From Haliotis asinina (Eukaryota; Mollusca; Gastropoda; Lepetellida; Haliotidae), in the NCBI RefSeq assembly GCF_037392515.1, contig NC_090295.1, forward strand, positions 17,827,501 to 17,891,500: a stretch of DNA of 64,000 bases, read 5' to 3'. The position numbers and the translations under genes were made by a program. Below the pieces are notes generated by a model that worked only from the letters and a program-made list of their open reading frames with translations, made no database searches and was not told where the DNA came from. Below are positions 46,173-57,600 of this stretch, one piece after another (the stretch's first letter is position 1; each line of letters begins with the position of its first letter).

Positions 46173-47442
46173 CAAAAGTAAACTGGTGTGCTGTCAGAGG
46201 TGACGGAAGGTATCCGGTATTCCGTAGTTATACCCAGTCCTACAGTCTTAGTAAGACAACACAGAATTAACAAATCACAAAGTTTGAGCACTGATTTATT
46301 TTTGTCTCTTTGTGTGGCAAACACAGTTTCTGTGCAGCTATTAAAACATGATATCAACCCTGACGTGGAATAATGTGAGCTGGAACTACAAGATCAGCTT
46401 CAAGTTTTTGCCACGTGTTGAAGATAAGCCTTGTTGTTAGTCCTGTGTTTGAATGTATAATGTCTGACTTCATAATGAGGTCACATGACAAGTAGCATCC
46501 ATCCTTAAGTACTCGTCTTTGAAACCATGTTGTAATTAAAGTGCAAGAAAGATTATGTAAGATGCTCAAAATGGAAGCAATCTTGACTTCAGCTAATGGT
46601 TCCAAGCTGAGATCTTTGCACTCTGCTTTGCTAATAAACATCCTCTGATTAGCTCCTTTATAAAAAATTATGTCGATTTAGGTGAGTGGATTAAACTGTT
46701 TTTGACACATATTTCTGTAATTGAACTTATGGTCTTAGAATGGCAAACAGTGAGTCCCATGATCAGAAAGTCATCAGACCTGTTCCTACGAACATTACCT
46801 GAGAGGACCTAAACTCTCTGTGGGCATCTCCATCTGAAGCTGCTTCAGGTGAACCCTGGGCCAACACTGACCATCCTATCTAACTATGTACTTCTTAAAC
46901 CAATAAACAGGATGCCGGTTTAATTTCTCTCCAATCTAAGTTTCTGAAAGCTGGGCAAACATCCTTTGATGGAACTCATTGTGGATGTACATGTCATGGT
47001 GATCAGGAACACCAAGATGTATAAATTATCCACGACAAAGGCTAAATCAGGTGCATTCAGGAAAGACTCCTCTTTGTCATCATGATCAGATATTGTGTCG
47101 AAATGTTTTGCTCATTTATACAAGAAAAATGATGAAACCTTGATTCTGATTGTAAATTTTACTGACGGTACCTTCTATGAAGGTGAAGTCATCTACACAG
47201 AGTAAAGTCAGAGTAAAGTATCTAACAATAATCAGATTAGCATGGTCCAGTGTTACAGTAAAAAGGTCCCTAATGGCTGTGAAGCTTCTTGTGAAATCCC
47301 AGAAGTAACACCTGTTATAAACTGTGGCCACCATGAGACCGTTAGTTAGCTTTGTGACTAAGAAGTTGTGAAGAGAGTAATTTGTTTTTGGAAAAATTGT
47401 GAACTTAAACTGTTCTTAACTGCATCTACGGCATAATGTCTA
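46173..47442. other. Convergent intergenic region / FARSB 3' UTR candidate
   Basis: No gene recognised. Open stretches on both strands (for example 46354-46641 minus) lack protein-family features. It probably belongs partly to the FARSB 3' UTR. Confidence 0.4.
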
Positions 47443-50400
47443 TCAGAGGAATGGCATGATGTTTAGGTCCAGCACTGCACACGGCAAGTTCAGTTCAAAC
47501 TTGGTGATAACGTCTGGGTGAAGCACTCCGAATTTTCCAACTGACTTGCCACACACAAGAATCTCTGCACATCTTCCGGGGAAATATGAAGGATCTGGAA
47601 AATATAATTTGTTGTTTATTACATTTTAAACACCATGCTCAGAATTATTCCAAAACATGATGACATGCATTGTTTGTTTTGTTTTGTTGGTTGGTTAATA
47701 CATACTAAGCAGTATTCTAACTCAATCCTAGGGATGACAAGTCTGATCACCCAATCTCACTGGTCACCTTCTTGTTTTGACTCCGACGTGATGTGGACCT
47801 ATTAAACAACCTACCTTTAGCCTCATGAATGCCGACCTACTAGTAAACCTACCTTGAGCCTCAGCGGTGTGGACCTACAAGTGGAACCCCCTCTATCCCC
47901 AGGGTTGTGGACCGACAAGTGGAGCCACTTTAAGCCTCAGGGGTGTTGACCCACAAGAGGAGCAACCCTGAGTTGCAGGGATGTGGACCTACAAATGGAG
48001 CCACCTCTAGCCTCAGGGGTGCCAACCTAGAAGTGGAGACACCTCTAGCCTCAAGGGTGCCGACCTAGAAGTGGAGCCACCTCTAGCCTCAGGGGTGCCG
48101 ACTAGAAGTGGAGCCACCTCTAGTCTCAAGATTGCTAACCTAAAAGTGGAACCACCTTAAACGTTAGTGATGTGGACCTTCCTTGAGTCTCAGTGGCGGC
48201 TATATGGCGATAGCCTGTAAATGGACCTACCCTAAGCCATAGTGATGTTGTAGTTGTGAATTTATTAGCACAATTTTTGCATGAACATGGCATATGCTCA
48301 AAGCACAAATACACAATTTGATCATTATTATGTTGGATTACCCATGCTGCCCATAAGGTGCAAGAAGGTTAATAGTTAAATATCCCACCAGGTACCCATT
48401 TCTGCCAAAATACAGCACCTACCTTGAGCCTCAGTGATGCGATAACCAGTTTTGGCATCTCTTGGGACCTCCAACAGTTGCATCACTCTATCCAGTAGTC
48501 CATGGATGACTTCAAACCCTGAAGTCTTGTTATAGTTGACAGCACAGAGACGTCTCTCATTCCTAGCACCAACATCTGACAAAACGAAAAGTTGCCATAA
48601 ATCAAATCACTAATGGATTGTCAATATGTCAGTCTACAGTTTATCAGTGACATCACAGCAGCAAGTGAGGTTAAGCAGTGCCAAACATGACACAGCCAAA
48701 GACACAAGCACTGAAGCAGTACTGAACTGCATTCAGCAATATTCCAGCTATTTGGCAGTTGTCTGTAAATAATTGGGTCTGGACCAGACAATCAAGTGAT
48801 TGGGATATGATGATGTGGCCATGACACCAAGTCACTGAGCGTGGCCACCCGATACCATTAATCACAACAAGTCGCCACTTTAGTAAATTCTCCATGGGTC
48901 AAATAAGGTTAGAAATTATGTGCAAGCAGTAAACTTTGGGCATCATAAAAACAAACTGCACTAGTTTATTTGGTATTTTTGTCACATCAAGTCTGTAACA
49001 TCAGAGCTCTGTGGGAGAATCCTATTAGTAATCCAGTCTGAATCCAGGTTCTGCTGCAGCCAAACAAGTTTGCCCATCTTGTCACTTCTTACAGCATGGT
49101 ACCTAAAGATTACAAGGTTTGGTCCGCGGATATCTGTACTAGTTGCATGAGGAAACTTAATGGGTCAGGTGGTCGGGCATCTTGACTAGGTTGCCTTATG
49201 CAACCAACCATAAAATGAGTTACTTTCAGCGGTCTGTCCTTTAGGAGGTCTGACCTATGGGAAGATATGGAATATCAACATATCCAGTCTGTGTGGATCT
49301 TTTCTTGTAATATCAACCAGTGAGCTGTGTAGAATTGATTAGTTGAAGGTTAACAGCTCGATATTACTATGTTTGGCATTAGAAAACAAATTTCACACCT
49401 CAAAAAAGTAGGAAGGTGGTGATTTTCCTTAACTGTGGTCACTTGGGAACCACTAAATGGTTGTTGTGCCCTAAGCAATATTCCAGCTATATGGCAGCGG
49501 TCTGAAAAAATCAGGTCTAGATCAGACAATCCAGGGTGTCAAAATCTAAAACAGCATGAGCATCAATCTGCTCTTGGGATACGGTGACATGTCAACCAAG
49601 TCAGTGAGTCAGACCGTGTGATGCCTCCTTCTCAGATCTTCACAGGTCTAAAAATGCTGTGAGACTGATTGTTTGAGACTGAGGTAATCAGTGACTCACA
49701 TTTAATATTATCATGACAAGAGACCAACATAATTTGATGAGTCAACAAATTAAGTCAAAGTGATAATGAAACAACTTACCAGTCTGTGAGTCCTTGAGAA
49801 CTACATCTGAAATTTCAAACAGGCGGAGTGGCAAGGGCATATTTTTGTTGAAGTAAACTGTCTTCAGAATACCAGGAAGAAGGGTTGTCCGGGCAACCTG
49901 TTGAGATAACCACATCTTGCATAAACAGTACCGGTCACTTCTATAGCTTTGAAGAACTCTGAATTTGTTTGTACAATACATTATGGTCTTCAAGACTTCA
50001 GGTCCTGTTGAAATGGTTTCTTAGGTTTAAACAGTGAATTAGTAAGCGTATTATCCTTTTTTGCCAACAAAATACCAAAATACCAAAAAGAACATGACTG
50101 CAAAATCATGAATATCCCCCAGCAATGGCAAAATACTCTTCATGAATATGCCATCTAGTTATGATCATGTCAAACATTTTAGTGTGCACACAGTAAAGTG
50201 GAAGGAGAAAACTAAAAGTTCAGCTACAGAAAGGAGTACTGCCACCAATTAAAGCTGAAGCTAAACATGTTGCCTAAATTATTTTATTCAGAAATCCAAA
50301 ACTACCAAAAGGCACCAGAACACAACCAGGTCTGTCCATGTGCAAAGTTTGATCAAGAAATATTGAAAGTTCTCCTCTGGAAAAGACAAATGTGGACACA

Positions 50401-51601
50401 TGGACGGACAGAGTTCATTTTAATACTAGTATCCCACACAAAACAAGTTGGGGGGATAATAAAGGTAGAACTGTTAGATTCCAAATATGGAATAACAGAG
50501 TATGTACCAGATACTGTGCTAAAGAAGGCTGATAGCGTTGTTACTGTCTCAGTTCCATTGCAACAGTTAATATACCATCATGATGCCCCTGGTGAGACCA
50601 AGCACCTAAAGCTTCTCAAGTACCTGGAACTCCAGTGTCTTAGGGTTTGCGATGTGCACTGCAGGAACATCTTCAATCTTCCGACACATCTTCTCTGACA
50701 AATCTTCTCGGGAACACTGAACACACGAACAGAATCATCACCACTGTACATTTGTCATGTAACAAGTGAGTTTAGTTTTACGCAGCATTAAGCAATATGC
50801 CAGCTATATGGTGGCAGTCCATAAATAATTGAGTTTGGATCAGATAATCCACTGATCAACATCATGAGCATCGATCTATCTGTGGGAAAAGGTTACATCT
50901 GGTCATATTAAAGCTATATCGCAAAGGTGGTTAGAAATATGGATTTCCTGAATCCAAAAATTATAGTTTCTACGGTGTTCACCCTCAGACAAACCTGGCT
51001 GACAGTCCAGTGGAAGTCTACATCCCTCCGGGCCCAGTGTCTGACAGTATACGTCACAATGAATTTGACTGAAGACATTTCTTCTCTGATCATGAATATT
51101 ACATTTGCTAATAATTTCAATGCCAATTATAAGAAACGTTAAATCTGAAACGTGTTTAATTTATTTTTCTGTGAGTCCTCTGAACTTTCAGTGGGTCAGA
51201 GAGACATCTGAAACTTACATGACCCAATATCCTGTTACTTTCAAACACCATTCATGAACGCTGGTTTCAACCAAAGGGAGGGAACTCTAAGGAAAGAACA
51301 GCAGTGACAATACTAACTGGACCAATGGTGCCTCACTTTCAGCTGAACATCATGGAACCAGACCAGCATTTGCAATTTTGATAAGACTGATGACAGGTCA
51401 GCCTCCACAATGAACTCACCAAAGCGAAAGTCAGTGCTTCTGTGAACCCTGTAGAAGCGACCTCATATCGGAGCTGATCCGTCAACTTGTTGATAGGGTA
51501 CTGATGTCCGATAGTGTTGCAGTTAGGAACTGTCATCTTCACGTTGTCGAAGCCGTATGCTATAGCCACGTCCTCGTAGATGTCGCAGGCGTGAATCACA
51601 T
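47443..51601 (-). CDS. FARSB: FARSB exons 14-18: B5 end and catalytic-like core
   Basis: Residues 358-589. Exon 14: [20 protein letters not shown] finishes B5, then [20 protein letters not shown] begins the catalytic-like module. Exon 15: [20 protein letters not shown] and ANPKTLEFQ. Exon 16: [20 protein letters not shown] and [14 protein letters not shown]. Exon 17: [20 protein letters not shown] and [12 protein letters not shown]. Exon 18: [40 protein letters not shown], ending IMPFL-stop. The core has the class II aaRS-like fold but lacks catalysis in known orthologues. Confidence 0.95.
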
Positions 51602-54600
51602 GTGCAGAGAGTTAAGATGTCATAACAGTTACCAAGTCAGCATTACAAGACAAAGACAAAGCTATTGCAGTGCTATGACTGTAGAACCGGTCAGAGTTCC
51701 TCCCGTTCCCCTGTCCCAAATACATATAAATAAATATATACTAAAATTATTAACAAAACCTAACACAAAAATTTAATAACTAAAAGCCCCAAAATTAATT
51801 ATAATATATAGGGCCAAACCATGTTGTAAGAGGGTCCCAGGGCCCCCTTTCACAAAGCTCTCATAAGCCTAAGGTCTCGTAACTTTTCTCGTAGCATTCG
51901 TACCTCTTATACTATAACATAGGAAGTTGGAAGGCTATGAGAAAAGTTATGGGACCTTAGGCTAATGAAAGTTTTGTGAAAGGGAACCCAGGTGTCTCTG
52001 TTGGTTTTCTTTCTTTGGCTTGCAGACCTGTCTACCCCACTTGCCTTCAAGATGTATTCATGGTGGGTCATTTTATGTATATTGAGGTGTAAAAGTGTAC
52101 AGTCTCATAAGGAACATAATCTGGCTCCTTACAGTGTGTCTCCCAAATATGCAACATCAATGTCAGCATAGCATGATGTACAATACATATACTTGGCTCC
52201 TTTAGTTATTCTGGGGATAGAAGTGTAGGATACAACACTACCCGCTGCCATTAGTGACAAGTAAGCCCTCTTCCCATGGGAAGCAGACTCACTTTTCAAT
52301 AATGCCCAGTGGTCATGTCATATCCAACTCATAAAGCGACCAAAGATATACTTAAGATATAATTTCAATATTTGGTATTTACTGGGATGAGACTGGCAGC
52401 CGACGCCTCGCCTTGCACACACTATGCGTGTACTCCTCACACAATACCCATCTTGCAGGGAACACACAGTTCATATTGGGAAACAATTTCATTCCTCACA
52501 GCAATCTTTCACAGCCTAGTGGATAGAACCGCCAAGTTTTCAAGGCTGGGGTTTGAAATTGGATGTCGGCACTACATGCTGAAAATTGTCAAAAATGTCA
52601 CATGTTAAAATCTCATTCAAAGATGCCAAGACAGGGGCGTATCAGTTTTTGATGAGTAATAATTCAATGTGAAGGGTTCTTCTTCAGAAAATCCCTGGGC
52701 AGAGGGACATTTGTTAAGATAATGCCTGATGCAGATTGGCATTATTTAGATAATGTCTGGGGCAGACAGACATTATGTACATAATTGCCTGAGGAAGAGA
52801 GATTATACTCAGATTTGAAGGAAATTACAAGAATAAGTCTACTCAACGGACATCACTGTCTGTTTATAAGAGTACTTCTCAATAAACTTTTGATTTTAGG
52901 ATAACTTTTGGATTTTCAAATCTGGGAGTTCGACTATGACTTGGTCAGCGATGCTGTTGCCATTCGTAAGTAATCGGAATATATCAGTTGGATTTCGGTA
53001 TGAGTATTGATTGTGTTGATAAACAATATTGGAACTTATGGAAGAACAGACAAGGACATTCTCAATGACGGTCAATACAAAAAGCTGAATTACATTGTGA
53101 CTGGAAATATTTTTTGAAGAATAAATCTCGATTGGCGTACAATCTGCTATTTGGGCGTGTAATCGTATCTAATAATACAAAATTGTACAAAATACGCAAA
53201 GTAGGCAGGTCTTGGCTCGATAGACATGTCACAATTACAGGACACACTGATAAGTGTTTAAGTTAATAAACTGCTTTCCTTCCCAGTAAACTCCCAATAT
53301 TTTCTCATGGTTGTTTCCTATTAAACTTATTTATCATGTCAAGTGCTTCGTGTTCTTCAAAGGACATACAACCATTCTTTAAATGCCTTATTTCCTTCCT
53401 CGTCTGTAGTCCTTGTACATTCCAAGGCATTATACAAGCATGGGCAATTTATGACATATTGTGATGGCACATGTCTGTCATGGTGTTTGTATAAATCTAA
53501 ACAGTAATGCAATTAGTGAAGAGGCAGCACTGGTATTACTTTGTTGATTTCAAAAACAAGGCCACTGATAAATTTCATGACACACATAAGACTAAGTGTT
53601 GGTTTGCAGACTTTCAACTTTAAATTGTTTACTTGCTCAAAAGCTACTTTTTATAGACACATATTATATCAGAACACACATAGAATAACAGTAAAAGGAT
53701 ATCACTTCGGGTGGGTGGAATCTCAACTTCGATGGACTTGCCATTGTTTACAACCTCACTTTCCAAGCACATCTTTGTCAACAGTCTTGCCATTTTCTCT
53801 GGTTCCAGGCTGTAACCCAAGATAACAAGTGAGCTTCAAGGTTAATTCCTTTCAGAATCTGTTTAACTCATAACATAAAGCATTTCTAATTTCAATATCA
53901 GTACATAATGGTCAAAATATCAGAGAAAAGGATATATTACAGAGATCAAGATTTAAGTGGGTGAGGGAGGGAGGGAGGCAGCTAGTCAAATATACCATTA
54001 AATCAAACAAGTGAAGAAACTTACTTTACTCCAACTCGTTTATTCGTTTCTTCTACATCAACTGTCTCCTTACGATATGTCAACAACTGAAATATACAAC
54101 ATACAAAATATGCAACATCTGAAGCGAACAGTACACACAGTATGTTACCGTGTCAGTAAACATTACTAATGCCAATAGACAAAAGCCTTGACTGCATCAT
54201 ACTGGATGTAAGCTGACACAAAAGTCTTGATTGCACTATAATGGATGTAAGCTGATACAAAAGCCTTGATTGCACTATACTGGATGTAAGCTGCCACAAA
54301 AGTCTTGACTGCATCATACTGGATGTAAGCTGACACAAAAGCCTTGATTGCACTATACTGGATGTAAGCTGACACAAAAGTCTTGATTGCACTATACTGG
54401 ATGTAAGCTGCCACAAAAGTCTTGACTGCATCATACTGGATGTAAGCTGACACAAAAGTCTTGATTGCATCATACTGGATGTAAGCTGACACAAAAGTCT
54501 TGATTGCATCATACTGGATGTAAGCTGCCACAAAAGTCTTGATTGCATCATACTGGATGTAAGCTGACACAAAAGTCTTGATTGCATCATACTGGATGTA

Positions 54601-57600
54601 AGCTGACACAAAAGTCTTGATTGCATCATACTGGATGTAAGCTGACACAAAAGTCTTGATTGCACTATACTGGATGTAAGCTGACACAAAAGTCTTGATT
54701 GCATCATACTGGATGTAAGCTGACACAAAAGTCTTGATTGCACTATACTGGATGTAAGCTGACACAAAAGTCTTGATTGCACTATACTGGATGTAAGCTG
54801 CCACAAAAGTCTTGATTGCATCATACTGGATGTAAGCTGCCACAAAAGTCTTGACTGCATCATACTGGATGTAAGCTGACACAAAAGTCTTGATTGCATC
54901 ATACTGGATGTAAGCTGACACAAAAGTCTTGATTGCACTATACTGGATGTAAGCTGACACAAAAGTCTTGATTGCACTATACTGGATGTAAGCTGACACA
55001 AAAGTCTTGATGGCACTATACTGGATGTAAGCTGCCACAAAAGTCTTGACTGCATCATACTGGATGTAAGCTGCCACAAAAGTCTTGATTGCACTATACT
55101 GGATGTAAGCTGCCACAAAAGTCTTGACTGCATCATACTGGATGTAAGCTGACACAAAAGTCTTGATTGCACTATACTGGATGTAAGCTGCCACAAAAGT
55201 CTTGATTGCACTATACTGGATGTAAGCTGCCACAAAAGCCTTGACTGCATCATACTGGATGTAAGCTGACACAAAAGTCTTGATTGCACTATACTGGATG
55301 TAAGCTGACACAAAAGTCTTGATTGCACTATAATGGATGTAAGCTGCCACAAAAGTCTTGATTGCACTATACTGTATGTAAGCTGACACAAAAGTCTTGA
55401 TTGCACTATAATGGATGTAAGCTGACACAAAAGTCTTGATTGCACTATACTGTATGTAAGCCGATACAAACACCTTTGTTGTATTATACAAGATGAAGGC
55501 AAAACAAAAGCTTTGATTGTGTTACACAACATTTAAGCTGAGACAGAAGCCTTGATTGTGTTATGCAACATATAAACCGAGACAAAAGCCTTGGCTGAAT
55601 TACACAAGACGTAAGGTAAAGGCTGTGGTTACATTATACTGGATGTAAGCCAAGACAAAGGCCTTGACTGCATAATTCAAAAGGAAGCCGAGACAAAAAC
55701 TTTGATTCCATTATACCAGATGTAAGCTGAGACATTAGCCGTGGTTGTATTATACTGGATGTATGCCAAGAGAAAAGCCATCACTTACATCAAGCATAAT
55801 GCAACAATTGAAATCCAGAAATATTCCACTTCCAGTTGCTGTAACTCGGTACTGTGCTATTGTTACAATATATGGACTAGTATCATGATGAAATCTCACC
55901 GGATATTGGACCTTCGAGCCATCTGGATTCACAACTTCTGCAGTTTCAACTCTGAAAAATTTTAACAGTGGAATCAAATTGTGAAACATGAATTACACCA
56001 TGTTTTCTTGCTGATTAATGGCTTGAACAGCCAGTAAATGAGTCTGGATTGAAAATTCGTGAGATTGATATAGTGAATGCCTATCAATCAGGTTACAATG
56101 ACACATAACCAATCAAGTCACTGAGTCTGACCATTGGATCGAAGCTGCCATGAGGACCAGCACTGCTTGTTACTGAACAATATTCTTATGCCAGGACCAG
56201 GCTGCTGGGGAAGAATATTCTTATCCCGGGACCAGACTGCTGGGGAACAATATTCTTATCTCGGGACCAGGCTGCTGGGGAACATTATTCCCCATGGGAA
56301 CAACACTGAACAGCAAATGAAACTCAACTTTCGAAAAAAATGAAATCTCACAAAAGTAAGCATTGATATTCATGCCTTCTATTTAAAAAAGCCAGAGTAG
56401 CATATCTTTTGCTGTTCAGTATATATTCTGTAAAGTGTAGTGATACTACAAGTACAAATCAAGATGACTTACGTGAAGGGTTCCGCACAATATTCACTGA
56501 ACATGGTGACCAGAGTGTCTAGTGTGACCTGTGCCTTGTACAGATCTGTAGCCGTTGCCTCGATAAACACATTTCGCGTGTCCAGGGTAATCCTAGTGTG
56601 GAAACCTACAGGGATGGACATTATCAGTGATGAACACAAAATCAAGATCGAAAGTTATTTTTAAATGTTCAAGCAATCGGTTACTTCCTGGCCCACATCA
56701 CTTCAAATGAATTAAGACCATCTTGCATGTAGATACTTTGCTGACTCACATTATTACTTGCCCATTCTGCTTGTCTCAAAATATGGACAGATCACATGAC
56801 ATATTTTCAACTTTCTTGAGGTTTTCAACCTGTGCTGTGTTTAAGGGTACTTCACCGCATCATTTCAACAAACTCTAAAAGCCACCTGCCACAAAGCAAA
56901 CTTGTCCTGACTAACTTGCCCTGACATTTATGACATAATCATGACAATGAAATTATGAAAGAATAAATCAACATGGTATTTGATGATAGTGCTTAATCCA
57001 AAACTGATAAATAGCCAAGAAAGATAACCCAAGTCATTATTATTGTGAAATTAAATAGCTACATTTTGAGCGTATATGAAATGAAATACAAGTTTATTTG
57101 CAGTTTGAAACCGTAAGCAGAAATTATCTAGTAGCCCACAGACAAGTAAGATACCATTAACTGATCGCCTGAAATGAAAACTGACTTGTCCTGGGTGTTG
57201 GGCGATTGGATTTTTTAACCCCTGCATTTTGAATTATGTAGTAGTATAGGCAAATTGTTCAATATTACAATGATTACCATGGAATGTTATTACAGTTTCT
57301 GAAAATTGGTTGCCATAATGGAACCACAGGAAAACAGATTCATTTATAGCCAACATTTATTGCTGTGCAACTGTGGTATGACTACTTTTTCTTCACTTTC
57401 CCATGTTCTTCAATGAATATCAAGAAAGTATTGAAGAATGGAGCACTGAAGAAAAAACACACAATTTTCAAACAATTTCATATCTTACCTCTGTAAGAGA
57501 TTTTTGTTTCGTAAATGTATTCTGTTTAATGATATGTCTCTGCACAGTGTGAGAGAGTGAGTTAAGTCTTTATGTTGCTTTTAGCAATATATCATGGCAG

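Larger units (their letters stand above)
51602..53702 (-). other. FARSB: Probable U12-type AT-AC intron (FARSB intron 13)
   Basis: On the minus strand the donor is CGAAGTG|ATATCCTTTT, matching RTATCCTTT at all nine positions. The 3' end is ACATCTTAACTCTCTGCAC|ATG, with a TTAAC branch motif (51615-51611) whose A lies about 10-11 nt before the terminal AC. No AG dinucleotide exists on this strand from about 51661 down to the exon, so a normal acceptor is unavailable. AT-AC splicing restores G+AT = Asp in the conserved PPTRSD-VIHACD stretch. The intron holds a foldback MITE (51840-51990). Confidence 0.88.

Noticed and set aside
51602..51661. A conventional AG acceptor for FARSB exon 14
   Set aside because: No AG dinucleotide is present on the minus strand in this interval; the AC ending fits instead.
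54179..55470. CRISPR-like array
   Set aside because: The units are contiguous 39-bp repeats with no unique spacers, in a eukaryotic intron.
54153..55532. Open reading frames of 459 and 441 codons on the minus strand
   Set aside because: They arise from a 39-bp tandem repeat whose length is a multiple of three. They lie inside a FARSB intron and have no domain or start signal.
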